A stretch of 64,000 nucleotides of DNA from NCBI GenBank assembly GCA_964017235.1, contig OZ024940.1, positions 27,460,573-27,524,572 of the forward strand. Direction: 5' to 3'. The position numbers and the translations under genes are program-made. The notes beneath the pieces are model-generated. The model searched no databases. It was not told where the DNA came from and was given only the letters and a program-made list of their open reading frames with translations. This document shows, piece after piece, positions 19,061 to 31,740 of this stretch; position 1 is the stretch's first letter; every line of letters begins with the position of its first letter. This DNA is from Sabellastarte sp. h YS-2021 (taxonomy: Eukaryota > Annelida > Polychaeta > Sabellida > Sabellidae).

Positions 19061-19676
19061 AAAGAGTAGAAATTTAAAATATTCACCAAACATTTTAAAG
19101 TATTTTAAGCCAGAATTCTGGACACTTTTGAAGATTTGCAATATTAGGGATACTAGAGGTTTCACAGTGTAATTAACACAAGCTTATTTAGATTTACCAA
19201 ACCAGTCAAACAATTTGATAACTGTCCATTATGATGAAATGATTTAGTTAATTTTTTACAAATTTAGTCAAATAACAGTCAGAAACGTATAAAACAATTG
19301 TTTTTTATCTTCTATCTTTGCACACCTTGGGAGAATTTAAAGGAACTAATCCCCATATTATGTAGTTATGAAGCTAAACGTATAAACCTAAAATAATAGA
19401 CTGGTTAGAATGTCTGTTGTATCTTAACTATGTTCACATGTTTACTACTTTCTGTGTCATTTGCAACGTGATACCGGTGAACAAAGTTTACGGAAATGAA
19501 ACCCAACAAATTACTTTAACACTGCACAAGTTTTAAATCTCAATATACCTGAAAGTTTAAATAAGTGCAAACTAAGTACACCAAACAGTGGATGTTTTTG
19601 TCTTTAAAATACAGAATACATATTGATGAGTAATGGAAATAAAATTAGCTTTTGTGAAAATGATCAACTGTATATG

Positions 19677-19935
19677 GAGGCATGGTAAGATAGTGGTAAG
19701 ACACTTGCTTTCTACAGAAGAGGTCATGGGTTCGAAGTCTCAACTTAAGCCTAAACTGGGGAAGTCATACCTGATTAGTGGCCATCACATCATGTTATCT
19801 AATCACAGGCTGTGACCTGTTTTTCTTTGGCTCCTACAAGTGGCAATACTGAGGGCCTGGCTGTTGAACAGGATGCTACACCCTTACTTTGACTTTATCT
19901 GACTGCTGACATTATAAGCTTTTCAATATAGTCTG
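19677..19935 (+). mobile_element. tRNA-derived SINE
   Basis: A-box-like GATAGTGGTAAGACACTTGC and B-box-like GGGTTCGAAGTC are followed by a tail TGGCAATACTGAGGGCCTGG and CTGTTGAACAGGATG shared with SINEs at 56.3 and 59.1 kb. Confidence 0.65.
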
Positions 19936-20264
19936 TAGGTTATATTGTAATGGGTGGTTCAGTTTGTCTGAAAGGTGGGATAAATAACTATACTGATATC
20001 TTGAATATGTTGCAAAGAAGGGGCTCTATAAAACTGTCTATTAGATAATTATTTTAGTAACACTGGTTGGTCAAGATCCTGAATCTTAAATCACTTGCAT
20101 ATGGAATTGCCAACTTTCCAACTTTAGGTCGGGGTAAAACTTTAACTCAAGACTTCACAGGAGTGAGACATGTAAGTTCCAAGGTTGAAATAATCCAGAG
20201 TATCAGTTGGTCTGGATTTTGTGTTCTAAACCACTGGGCAATGACCAACACTTAACAATTATTA

Positions 20265-20345
20265 ATTTTGAAGTTACAGCGAGACCTGAACCCATGACTT
20301 CACTGGTTGAAAGCGAGTGTGTTATCACTAGATCACATTGCACTT
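20265..20345 (-). mobile_element. tRNA-derived SINE head fragment
   Basis: On the minus strand, an A-box-like start (AGTGATAACAC) and a B-box-like GGGTTCAGGTC are tRNA-like. Only the head is recognisable. Confidence 0.4.
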
Positions 20346-22228
20346 GCCTCTCACTTTTCTCATAACCAAAATATACAAAAAATCGCTTAAGGCCCGTACA
20401 CGTTAAACTGATCCGACGCACTCAGATACAAGCTGTCATTACACTAAAGAAAATAGGGAAAAAATTGTTACACCTAGTCCACACCTTTCTGTAATGGAGT
20501 CAGGAATTATAACCAAGCGGGTTGGTCTACATTTATTTCTGGTTCAATTTCTTTTGTATTATGGACATCATCAGTGTGAGTCAATGTGATTCACATTTGG
20601 ATAGGACACCTGTGGGGGCAATTGGACACAACTCGGAATGTTCAAGACTGGTTTTTATGGGAATGTCTAGAGAAAGCTCTCACAAATCAAACTAAAAGTG
20701 TACATGCTGAAGGTGATGTAAACTAGGGGGTAGGCGGGGTGGGCACTGTGAGAGATTGATATACAGGGCAAGGACATCAAACAGGAAGTAAATGCATAAA
20801 GATACTACTGAAAAGACTACAAAGAGGTGTGACTAGGCCAGAAGGTATAATTAGTCAAAAAGGTGTAATTAGGCCAAAAGGTGTGACTAGGTCGAAAGGA
20901 AATACTGGCTATTTTAACGGAAGATCTGCGGAAAATATTTAAAAATAAAAATAATTTTATGTAGGCTTGTTTTGTCATTAGCCAAGTTATGTTATCCACC
21001 TTTAATTTTGTATCATATACATTCACGACAGATTGGAGCGTCAGGATCTTCAGTAAAACTCGACTGTATTTTAACATTTTAATGCCATCACTCATCACTC
21101 CGGTCGAAACTCCGAAGACGGGCCAGTCTGATGCAGTTACGGGCAACTCTATATTCACAATTAAAATTTAGACAACCACATAAATGAATAGGATATTTGG
21201 CTTATCAATGTCTGATGAAAGTAGACATAACAGAGAAAGTAGTAAACCCATGAACACATAAGTTCATAGCTTAACTGAAAAGGCCGATGGTTTTGTGGGA
21301 GTTGAAACCGTGATCTTTGCATTCTTCTGTCTTCCTTCATCTGATGAATTGGACATGGATGGATGAAACCCCCAAACAAAGTCTCATGCAACATGTGTCT
21401 TGTGCTAAAAATCCATAGCTTGATAACTGCTTCATGCAAACTGGTTTAACAAAGTTTTCTGTTTTCAAATATCATAAAATCTGTATTATTAAAAATATAG
21501 CTCTTTATCTTTTTTGTTTTATGGGGGTGGGGGGAGGATGATTTACGACTAAGAGTACAAAAAGTACAGAATATAGGCGTGTTAAAATATTTCCAAAATT
21601 TGTGAAAATGGGATCAATATGTTGCTAAAATTTATAAATGCAATTAATTATGTAATTTCAAATCATCTTTATTTCAATAAAAAGCAGATGAGAGATCAGG
21701 AGATTCATCAAGCTACAGACAAAAAAAAGGTCCATCAATGTATTATCAGCATATGTTTGGAATTTTTACTAAGTTCACAGCAGTTGTCACAATATTGTGT
21801 GAATATTTCTCATGATTAGTTTGTTGAATATAGATCCACAACATATATAAAGTTACTGTTATGCCCAGGGAAAGCTTTAGAGGGGGACTATAATGACATT
21901 AGTGAAATAAATGAGAATCAACGTGATTTAAAAATCGTCAACAATCGTTCTAAAAGGGCAAGAAACTGGAATTATGCGCTGATTTTTTTCAGATTTCAAT
22001 GATATTGTTCGATTTTCTTCGAGTGGGCCGAGATGAAACTTCAACAGAGCACAATTGCAATGGCAATAGCCTACAAAGTAATGAAGATTATGTGGGACTA
22101 AGCGATGGGTAGGCGAGAATGAAATGAGAGGTTTGAAGATATTTCTACCAAAAAACTGGAAGGAGTTAAAATGGCAAAAATATGGATACGGTGTCATAGC
22201 CTTTATATTGGTTATATTTTGACAGGCT

Positions 22229-22435
22229 TTTGATTTAGATTTATTTGTTGTTTTACGTCGTGTTCAACAGCCAGGGTCATATTGGGATGGGTAGTTTGCA
22301 GGTGGAGGAAACCAGTGCATACTGCACTGTAAGCCAACGGACATTGGCAAGTAACTACCAACTTTCCAACATGAAGCGCCCGGCCCGGGATTCGAACTGG
22401 CGGGCTCAGAGGTTGGAGACAGGCTTTTGATGGGG
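22229..22435 (-). mobile_element. tRNA-derived SINE
   Basis: Minus-strand copy: B box at 22386-22397 (GGGATTCGAAC on the plus strand), body with AACTTTCCAACATGAAG, and tail CATATTGGGATGGG ending in the TTTGATTTAGATTTATTTG 3' end. Same family as 28825 and 55511. Confidence 0.75.
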
Positions 22436-22592
22436 CAATGGAAACCTGTACATACAGTTGGTCAAGGTTCTGCACTGTAAACTGATGACCCATGGCAAGC
22501 AACTACCAGCTTTCCTATACAGGAGTCTTGCCCGGATTCGAACTCTGGTCTCAGAGGTGAGAAGCGAGAGCATGACCACTTCACCACTGTGG
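22436..22592 (-). mobile_element. tRNA-derived SINE, second family
   Basis: Directly abuts the previous SINE. Contains ACATACAGTTGGTCAAGGTT and GGATTCGAAC in minus orientation; related to the copies at 25443, 57465 and 61958. Its 3' tail is missing, suggesting insertion into or truncation by its neighbour. Confidence 0.65.
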
Positions 22593-24239
22593 CAAATCAG
22601 AAACAACAAAAAAGTGTGACTGTTGGCCGTGGTGCATGCTATGGTAAAGAATTTATGACACCAAAAAGGAGCTAGCCACTGTTGTGAATTTTTAAAGTGA
22701 ACTTCAAAAATGAAGAATAGCCATGACAATTTTGCACAGCAGCTTGTTGCCTTAGCGGGATGGGGTGATTATATGGTGATGGATAGAACAATATGGGACT
22801 AATAAAAAAGTCACCACAAACTTTGAAGATTTGTCTATCTGGGAATATTCTCATTCAAAAATTGCCACTGTGTAACCTGGGCATAACAATCACCGAACAG
22901 GTCTAATTTTTAGTAAACAAAAATCCAAATAAATAAATCGCAAAATATAGGCGATGATACCATGAGGACGTTATGATGGGGTACATTATGATGCAATATA
23001 CTTTTCAGCTTGCATAAATAAAATCACAATTCAGCATACACTAAACGGTTGTACGTCAATTCACAGTAAGATAACTGATTAAAAAGGAAATTATATAGAG
23101 CTTGTTTGGATATAGGTTTCTGCAATAATACTGCAATCATAAGGTACCCCCTCACATTTAAATCCTTTGACGTCACACTAACCTAACAACAACAGACATT
23201 CCGTAAAATAAACATGTTGACAACAGCCGCACTTTACCACAATTGCTTTCATCCAGGCTTCTGCTTTTTCATTTTCCGTGCACTATGGACAATTCAGCTT
23301 TCATATATCACACACAAATAAACACACTTTATATATTCACAACACATTGGGTTTTTTGTTCATAAACACTTGTACTTTACGTCCAGACGCCGGAAGTTCC
23401 ATAATTTATTTTGCGTAAGGATTTCCGGATAAATTTCCCAATTTATATGTTAATATGCTTTAATGTTCCATTTATATACTTTACTTATACATAATATACT
23501 TGTGTGAATTAATACCAATATCCGTTCAGTAAGTCCTAACAATGTTTCAGCAACAAATTCCTGACTTAAACTTAACAATTTTGAGGAGGTATATTACTCC
23601 CAATTAGTTTCTACATTTCACGAGTCACATGATATTCTTGCGCATTGTACTCTGACGTCATAGCCGTACTTTCTGGTCAGTGCTTGGCTTGTCAGTATAT
23701 TTCACTAGTCCACGTTTCCCAAAAACAATATTATACAGGACTCTGGGGTTTTTTTGGGTATAAATGTATTGGACACTAAATAAAGGTGAGTTATTAAAGA
23801 CACAAGGTGTTACAGTAACACCTTGAAATAATCCGCGGACAAGGTATTTGTAAACTGTTCTCATCACTAATGGGTTGATATTAATTGACACCTGAATAGA
23901 TTCTGTTCCATTGTTTAGCTATTTTTGTTTTGGGGAATTCCATCACTACTTACTGTAAGGTGGTTTTCTAATTTTGGAATCAGATTGTGAAACTGGTGTA
24001 GGAAATGTACCCATTATGTCTTTTTTTCTGAAATTGTGTAATTTGTAAATTTTGGAACGTACTGCTGAACTTTGATCCCAGGTATTCAGAATTCAGGGGC
24101 TGATTTGACAAAGGGAATTGAGACTTAGCCACTTAAATCTAAAACTTAATTTGGTCTTAAGTAGGAACTTCACCTGTCCTTTTTTCTTCACCTGTACCCT
24201 TGTCCGTTATTGCCTGTATCCGTGATACCCTAGATATTT

Positions 24240-24575
24240 TGGTTTTGAAATTGGTGAAATTACATCTGTTCGTTTGTTCGTTGTCCATCCATCTGTTTGT
24301 CCACATTTTTGTTTCCGGACTCTAACTCAAAGATGGTTTGCCAATCAAATTCAAACTTGACAGGGAGATAGATCACCATCATAGCTAAGTTCCTTTCCAA
24401 AATTGGTGTAATTCCGTCTGTTTGTTTGTCCATTTTTCGTCCGTTTTTCTGTCCAGCTGTCTGTCCGTCTACATTTTTGTTTCAGGATTCTAACTCGAAA
24501 ACGTTTTGTCCAAACGAATTCAAACTTGACAGGGAGATGCATCTCTATTATAGCTAAGTTGGTGTAATTCCGTCG
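24240..24575. repeat. Tandem duplication, about 180-bp unit, two copies
   Basis: AATTCAAACTTGACAGGGAG occurs at about 24349 and 24519, each preceded by GTCC/TTTGT-rich sequence and TTCTAACTC-like text and followed by an ATAGCTAAGTT block. Confidence 0.8.
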
Positions 24576-25090
24576 TTTCGTTTGTCCGTTTATAGCATAG
24601 ATACAATTATGTAATCTAGATTACAAGCTTTACGTTTCTTAGCATGTCTTGCAGATTCACCTTAACTGGGTAACCTAACATTTCTTTCTTTCTTTTCTAA
24701 ATGTAATTGCAGCAGTTGCTAACCTTATTGCTGCCTGTGCAACCCATCCTTTTGGGGCATCTTTGACCCTCTTATTAAGTTATAATTTAAATAGCTTTTG
24801 ATTTTATGTGTAGATTGTCTTGTGGCTATTTTAAATGGGCAAAAATAACAGATTATATCTGCAACAGTTATCATTGTAGAAGTGATGCTAAACCAATATC
24901 AATCAATAAATCAAATTATGACAAAATATTTTTATACTTTTTTGTCAGGGTATTATGGACATTATTGCAGATGAAAGTCCCAAAAGAAATACTAGGATCT
25001 GCAGCCTTCATTACACATACAGGAAGGGGACTTTAAGTGAGGACATTGTGACTTCAGTCTTACCTTGTTTTGGTGAGTTATGATCCTTTT

Positions 25091-25430
25091 TACCTCCGCT
25101 AAGGAGGTTATGTTTTTGCCTGGGTTAGTTTGTTTGTGCGTTTGTGAACAAGATAACTCAAAAACTTGTGGACGGATTTTGATGAAATTTTCAGGATATG
25201 TCTGAAGAGGTAAAAGGAAGATATGATTCATTTTTGGGAGTGATCAGGATCACTATCTGGATCTTCTAGATTCATGAAATGTAATATTTAAAGACAGGTA
25301 ACTCAAAAAGTTATGAATGGGTTTTGATGGAATTTCCAGTAAATGTCCTAAATAGGACATGGAACAAGTGATTAGATTTTGGGAGTGATCTGTCTGGATC
25401 ATCTGGATCCAGGCTTGGCAGAGGTCTGCG
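25091..25430 (+). repeat. Aaggaggtt-type interspersed repeat
   Basis: CCTCCGCTAAGGAGGTTATG is followed by TTGTTTGTGCGTTTGTGAAC, AACTCAAAAACTTGTGGACG and TTTTGATGAAATTTTCAGGA, then a partial second copy at 25297-25400. I recall very similar sequence from many marine invertebrate genomes; another copy lies at 29317. Confidence 0.7.
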
Positions 25431-25442
25431 CTCTGTGACTGC

Positions 25443-25652
25443 TCGTTATTTATTTATTTATTTGGGGTTTTCATGAAGGGTATTTGGGAGGGCAGAGGAA
25501 ACCAGTACATACAGTTGGTCAAGGTTCTGTACTGTAAACTGCCGACCAACTGCAAGCAACTACCAGCTTTCCCACTTCAGGTCGGGCTGGGAAGCAAACC
25601 CCGATCTCAGTTGGGAGGTGAGAGTGTCATCACTCTGCCACCGTGGCCCCTA
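25443..25652 (-). mobile_element. tRNA-derived SINE
   Basis: Minus-strand copy with a TTATTTATTTATTTATTTGG 3' tail (plus strand) and body words CAGTACATACAGTTGGTCAA and CAAGCAACTACCAGCTTTCC, ending in a tRNA-like GGTGAGAGTGTCATCACTCT head. Same family as 57465 and 61958. Confidence 0.75.
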
Positions 25653-27300
25653 TGATCCTTTTTAAAAAATAAATTAACACATTTATGCAGAAGTCATAAA
25701 AAATATGCAACAAAAAGAATTTTGAACGGGGGGGGGTCTTTGTAATTTGTTGTTGTCTTATCTAGTCCTCAGAACATTGTGATCTATCATTTTATATGAG
25801 CCCTTTATGGAGTTTTGGGCTTTGTTTGACTTCAATTATTATTTGCTTTTTTGGAAGAAGGTTATGGTTTTGTGGGTCATTTTTGGGAGATGTTAATGTT
25901 AGAGCACAACTTAGGAGTCAGTCCATCTTAAGATGGGCTATAGCCCAACTTAGGATTCTTGGGAACAGGTGATATAATTTTGTTCACAATCTGCATCCAA
26001 GTGCTGTTGTTTGAATAAAAAAATTGAGAAAAATCATGAGAGTGTATTTAACCTAGAGATTTCAGAGTTTCCTATTTCTCAGTGACCTTGACCTTTATTT
26101 CAAGGTCAATTTTGGCCTACTTTTTCACATTTTTTGGCATGATTCTCATTTACTGTAGCTTGGATCTAAGTTTGACCATGCCCCATCTTCTCATTTGTTT
26201 TTCATGAAATCCAATCAATAGTATTTTGCATAATCCTGCTACTAAACAAAGAAATAGCCATAAATACCTCTGTGGAGCGGCAACTAGGAGCATTATACCT
26301 TCTGATATATTCATTCTTTAAATTGGTGTGCTAACATTTACAGGTTTGACTGTTGGGTAAGGTGTGTTATCCATTCATATTGTGTGATCAAAGAGTTTGA
26401 AAAGGTATGGTAAGCAAAATTTACTGGCAATGGAGTGAATTGTTTTCAAATAATACGGTGAGTAAATACAGTAGTAAGAAGTAAATTAATATTTTATGCT
26501 TTAAATTTGAGTAGTATTATTGTGTCTTGTATTTGTACTTAATTTTAAAACAGTCATCTGACAGGTATATTGAAAAGCCTTTTGAAGGAACAATTTTTAT
26601 ACAGTAACCTAAGTTAGGAACAGAAAACGATTTCATTGTGAAATTTCAATGATGTGCTAATGACATTTAATATTTTGTGTGGTTTGTTCTTTTATAAAGT
26701 ACCAACTTTGCCACTGATATGTGGCGGATATTTTCACTTTGGATTGCTATCTTGCTAGAGGTTTTATTTTTGTACTTTTTTCCACTGTGTGAGGTATTTT
26801 TGGTTGTTTGTGGCTTGGCAGCTGGATGGCAGGAAAATTTTGTCTTGATGATCTTTAGGAAAGTATATGGTGTGGTGAGGTGATACATGTGGTCGGGGGA
26901 TGTAGGTGTGCAGTGTCATACTTCAACCTTGACTGAACCTGAATCCTTGCTGTAGTGACCTTGACCTTTAAGAATATAGGAAGTTGATTCTTGGTAAGGA
27001 CATTGCTTGGGGTGTATATGTGTAACAACATGTGACCTTGACCTCTGACCTTACCATAGTGACAGCTGACATTTAAAATCTTGTCCAGGCTATATATGAG
27101 AAAATACAGGGTATAAGGTTTTGGAAGTTGATACTTGGCAGGAATATTGGGGTGTCTTGTCTTGTTTGTGACCTTGATTTTACCTTTGATTCCCCTTTGA
27201 CCTTGACTTTTAATACTAGTATATTGCCAGACTAAATCTCAGAAAAACAGGTGCAGAAACTTGTTATATAATAGGTATGTTGGTTAGACTGTGTAGAGGT

Positions 27301-28010
27301 GCAATTCCATGGTGTGACCATGATGTAACCTTTGACCTGCTGTCTGCCAAAATGTTTGATACTACCACATCCGAGACATCTTTATCCTATCACAAAACTA
27401 AATACATTGCTGAAACTAATTATTCTTTGTACTTTCACATGAGTATATTACATCGATTGATAGCTTAAATTAATAAATGGATCACTTAAAACATTTTCTC
27501 GTCATATTGCAGTGTTTATGATACTTTGTGTTAACATACATTTTCTTTTTTCATGTTATTAGTCCAGCACATCTATATAACTTGCACTGTCTGTTCTGAA
27601 AGACTCCCTATCTTTGTACTTTTTCACCTCTTCTCTATGCCACAGTGTTCGACACTGCTTATCCAGGCTGTGGGGATGTTTTCAAATACCACATCTGAGA
27701 CATCTTTCTCTTATCACAAAGCTATATGGATTGCTGAAACTGATTATTCTTTGTACTTTCACATCATTATGCTATGTCCATTCATAGCTGTACTTCAGTT
27801 AATAAATGGATCTCTTAAAACACTTTATGGTCATCTTCTGGTTAAAAAAATCTTTAGGTTAAATTCTGTATTTTTGATACTTTGTCTTTACATAGATTTT
27901 CTTTTTCTTAAGTGTTATTTCTCCCATGCATTTATATAACTTGCACTGTCTCTTCTGAAAGACTCCTTAACTTTGTACTTATTCACCTCTTCTTTGTATC
28001 ATGGGCCGGG
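27301..28010. repeat. Tandem duplication, about 370-bp unit, two copies
   Basis: ATTCTTTGTACTTTCACAT, preceded by GAGACATCTTT and followed by TTAATAAATGGAT, occurs near 27421 and 27747. TATATAACTTGCACTGTCT occurs near 27573 and 27932. The copies have diverged at many positions. Confidence 0.75.
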
Positions 28011-28407
28011 ATTGACAAAGACTCTTAAGTTAGAATTCTTACTTAAGTACAACATTTGTTGTTATATTTTAACTTAAGAATCTTTGTGAATCCGGCCCAT
28101 GGTGTCCAAGACCATTTCCCAGGCTGTAGGGAATGGGGATCACTGATGCTGTTTTATTTTTGTTATTGCTCAGATTTAATTTATTTTATTTATGTTTGTT
28201 ATTGCTAAGATTTTTTTTACAATTTAATTCTTAGTTAATTCAGACTAGTTATTTGTTTTATATACTTCAGTTAGTCAAGTCGGTTTTGCATTGTCCATTT
28301 TTTTGCACAAAATTACAATGGTATGAGCTTTTGTTGATGGTTGTTAACATATCTAATCTGGGAATCTCGAATGCACTAAGTCAAGAAAAGGAATTGTCAG
28401 AGGACCA

Positions 28408-28560
28408 GGTTTCCAGGGGACTTGAACCCACAACCTCTCACTCAGGAGGCCCACACTCTACTAGGCAAGCTATAAGGGAAATTCCTACAAGCCAAGCCGG
28501 TAGTAGTGATCTTACAACTTTTTGGGTTCTGTCACACGTTCCCCTCCACACATGAAACCT
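28408..28560 (-). mobile_element. tRNA-like element, copy 1
   Basis: Contains CAGGTTTCCAGGGGACTTGA and a minus-strand B-box-like GGTTCAAGTCC. A near copy lies at 28665-28805, with about 100 bp between. Confidence 0.5.
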
Positions 28561-28664
28561 GTCCCAGCCTTCCCACTGGTTCACAGTAACCAGCACCACT
28601 GGCTATCCACTGTGTGGTTAATCCAACCACACTAGCCAGCCCCACATTGGGCGCCAAATGTTAC

Positions 28665-28805
28665 AGGACCAGGTTTCCAGCTGACTTGAACCCAAAACCT
28701 CTCATCCATGAGGCCCACACTATACCAGTGTGTGAGCTGTAAGGGAAATCCCTACGAGCCAGCAGTAGTGATTTTGTCACTTTTTGGGGTTCTGTCCCAG
28801 AATGT
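28665..28805 (-). mobile_element. tRNA-like element, copy 2
   Basis: Repeats copy 1 (ACCAGGTTTCCAG, CTGACTTGAACCCA, AAGGGAAATCCCTA), suggesting a local duplication of one insertion. Confidence 0.5.
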
Positions 28806-28824
28806 TTAAAGGAGATAGTCAAAA

Positions 28825-29065
28825 GTTAGATTTAGATTTATTTTTTTGCATCACATTCAACAGCTAGGGTCATATTGCGACGGGTAGTTTATAGCTGGAG
28901 GAACCAGTGCATACTAGTTGGTCAAGATTCTACACACTGTAAACCACCTGGTATTGGAGAGTAACTATCAGCTTTCCAACATGAAGTGACCGGGCTGGGA
29001 TTCGAACCGGTGACCTCAGAGGTTCAAGGCGACCACTCTAACTGCTACACCACCGAGCCCTCTAC
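28825..29065 (-). mobile_element. tRNA-derived SINE
   Basis: Minus-strand copy with a GATTTAGATTTATTTTTTTG tail, CAACAGCTAGGGTCATATTG and a B-box GGGATTCGAACCGG. Same family as 22229 and 55511. Confidence 0.75.
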
Positions 29066-29316
29066 GAGATAGTCAAGGGACAATTTCTGTCAGTAATCCA
29101 GTGTTATGGCTGTGAATGGAGGGGAGTACAAGGTAGAAAGCTTGAGTTGAAGAGGTGAGTCTTGAGATGTTTCCTAAAGGATCTTACAGAATGATTGTTG
29201 GTAACATTTGACATAGGATATCAAAAAGTAATGTTATAATTGTAAAATACTGTCCATAAAGGATGTAAAATATGTATACATAAACTGGTGCATTAAATAT
29301 TTAGATGTTTTTATTC

Positions 29317-29560
29317 ACCTCCAACTGGGGGTTTATGTCATGAATGGCCTGTTTGTGTTTTTTCTGCCCGTTAGAAAAATGACTCAAAAAGTTGTGGATG
29401 GATTTGGATGAAATTTTAGGAAATGTTAACAATGGCACAAGAAACAGATGATTAAATTTTGGTGGTGATCTGGATAACTGTCCAGATCCATGAATTATTT
29501 GGAAAATTAAAAGATCATTGCATGCTGAAGCCATGGTGGACATGTTGGGCCTTGGAGCAG
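29317..29560 (+). repeat. Aaggaggtt-type interspersed repeat, partial
   Basis: ACTCAAAAAGTTGTGGATGG, ATTTGGATGAAATTTTAGGA and ACAATGGCACAAGAAACAGA match the repeat at 25091. Confidence 0.65.
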
Positions 29561-30399
29561 GTTAGTGCTGTCTCTTGCATTCGTTTGCATTTGTTGATGT
29601 TTTAAAGCTGTTTTGACATTTCATATATTTTGTATTTGACATTTTATTGACAATATGTGTTTTTTTTAAATTTTGTGCCATGTTCAATTTTTTTATTGGA
29701 TAGACTTTTGGATATTTGTAGTTAGACATATACAACACAAAGAATTAAATCCTGACTTGAATAAAAAATGTGTTGGAAGAGGCTGGGAGTAATTTATGCT
29801 CTATTGTTTTGGTGGATTTATCAAGCTTTGGATTTTATCACAGTTTTGATTTAATAAGATTTTGGATTTTATATATAATTCAGATTTTTAACCATTGTTT
29901 TTTTGGAGGATGTGGTTTTGTATATCAAACATGGAATCATTTATTCACAAAATTATAGTTTTATTTTGCAAAAATCAGAATATTCTTTGTATAATGTACA
30001 TTATTTCTTAAAACATTTTATCAACTTTTTCCTATTTTTCATAGTTGCAGTTGGATATTTCTTGGCCAGAGAAAAGACCTCAATTGGAGAATCAACAGCT
30101 TTGGAACGAGCATTCTGGTTTTTGTTACATTGTGGATTTTCTCACAGTTAAATGTCATCATAGTTTCATTTTACTGCAATTTAGATTTGCGTTGGTGTAG
30201 ATACTGTTTTACACCTTAAAATCATTTTTTCCCGGTGATATTATAGCTATTATTATCATGCCAAATCATAATAGTCTGTGTATTTTGCATTTTTTAAATC
30301 AACTTTTTTAATTTTCTTATGTTTCAGATGTAATATTCCATGCTCAAAGAATAAATGCCTCAGAGTATGTGATTTTGCTTTTAATGCTGTTTAAATTTT

Positions 30400-31020
30400 A
30401 TCAAAGTTTGGATCTTAGCACACTTTGGAATTCATCTCAATTTGGATTTTATTGCAGTTTGGATTCATCACAATTTGTTTTTATCACAGTTTGAAATTCA
30501 TCACAGTAGGCTTTTATTACAGTTAGATTTCATCACAATTTTGATTTTATCACAGATTGGATATGATTACAGTTTCAATTCATCATAAATGGGTCATTAT
30601 TGTATTTTGGATTTCATCCTGATTTGGATTTTATCACAGTTTGGATTTTATCAGAATTGGGTTTTTATTACATTTGGGATTTCATCACAGTTTGGATTTT
30701 ATCACAGATTGGATATGATTACAGTTTCAATTCATCATAAATGGGTCATTATTGCATTTTGGATTTCATCATCATTTGGATTTTATCACAGTTTGGATTT
30801 TATCAGAATTGGGTTTTTATTACATTTGGGATTTCATCACAATCTTGATTTTATTACAGTTTCGATATGATAACAGCTTCAATTCATAAAAAATAAGTCA
30901 TTATAACATTTTGGATTTCATCATGATTTGGATTTTATCAGTTTTGATTTTATCAGAATTGGGTTTTTATTACATTTGGCATTTCATCACAATTTTGATT
31001 TTAACACTGCTACATATGGA
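30400..31020. repeat. TTTGGATTTTATCACAG degenerate minisatellite, array 1
   Basis: Dozens of imperfect 17-22-bp units built from TTTGGATTT(C/T)ATCACAG. A larger repeat of roughly 180 bp is also visible (ACAGATTGGATATGATTACA at 30551 and 30711). ORFs reading LDFI/FGFY repeats are artefacts. Confidence 0.88.
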
Positions 31021-31399
31021 CATCACATTTCATCACAAGTGGTTTTTATTACAAAAGAAATAGAAAGAAGTCGATTATTTGATGCAAGTAAGCAATGTGT
31101 TATTTTAGGCTTTGGCATATTGTGTTAGAACCTTCATTTTATTTCAAGGAATTTTTTTTATTTTAGATGGTTGTATTTTCATATTGTTGTATGTCTTAAG
31201 TTCCAATGTTAATGCATTTATGAATTGTAACAATTTGAAATTGTATAAATTATGATGCTTGGAAAGTGGATCTTGCATTGTTCAATAAAAGCATTTTATA
31301 ATATTGGATTGGTGTGTCTTGTTTCTGGTAAAATATATTTTCGATAGTTTTGGTTTAAGGTATTGGTTGCTTTGAAAAAATATTCATGATTTTTGGTTC

Positions 31400-31740
31400 C
31401 ACCAAAGTAGCATCTTGCTGTAAGCTCTACATCCATGCATTTTGTTCTTTCTAAGAATGAGCTCTAGTGAGGCTCGCATTTGTAGGAGTCACCTTTTTTT
31501 TAAAAATTTTATGTCTCCAGACTTTCATGGATTGTTGCGTAATGTGATGAGTATCTGTCTGTCCACTAAAGTTAAGCTTCAATGGGCTATGTTAATACAT
31601 GATTCTGTTACATGACTAACAAAACATTGGTATATATATTGGGTAACACAATATGTATATCTTGTGTATAAATATCAGACTTTTCTTATTCCCTGGGTTA
31701 CAAAGCTGATCCATTACAGTAGTGGCCTTGGTATAATCCC
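31400..31740 (+). repeat. Diverged copy of the 5S-like module
   Basis: CACTAAAGTTAAGCTTCAAT and GGGCTATGTTAATACATGAT align with the 5S-like element at 37620-37830, and AAGCTGATCCATTACAGTAG matches 38267-38286. The 5S resemblance itself is weaker here. Confidence 0.55.

Larger units (their letters stand above)
19061..24239. other. Non-coding, SINE-bearing DNA
   Basis: No gene is supportable. Several tRNA-derived SINEs are listed separately. A degenerate 18-bp AGGTGTGACTAGGCCAAA-like tandem repeat lies at 20820-20900. Around 23168 and 23646 there are TGACGTCA-type motifs, and CCGGAAGT at about 23391; these could belong to a promoter but no first exon is identifiable. Confidence 0.5.
24576..29799. 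other. Repeat-rich non-coding DNA
   Basis: No gene is supportable. Interspersed repeats and SINEs are listed separately. 26080-27230 is rich in TGACCTTGACCTTT-like words, a common low-information repeat that recurs at 32070. Confidence 0.5.

Noticed and set aside
23160-23700. Possible host promoter with TGACGTCA and CCGGAAGT motifs
   Set aside because: No first exon, splice donor or homologous ORF could be attached; the motifs alone are too short.
26080-27230. TGACCTTGACCT words as nuclear receptor response elements
   Set aside because: They recur as part of a widespread simple repeat and lack a nearby gene.
30589-31128. ORFs reading LDFI/FGFYH repeats
   Set aside because: Translations of the TTTGGATTTTATCACAG minisatellite; not conserved as protein between repeat copies.
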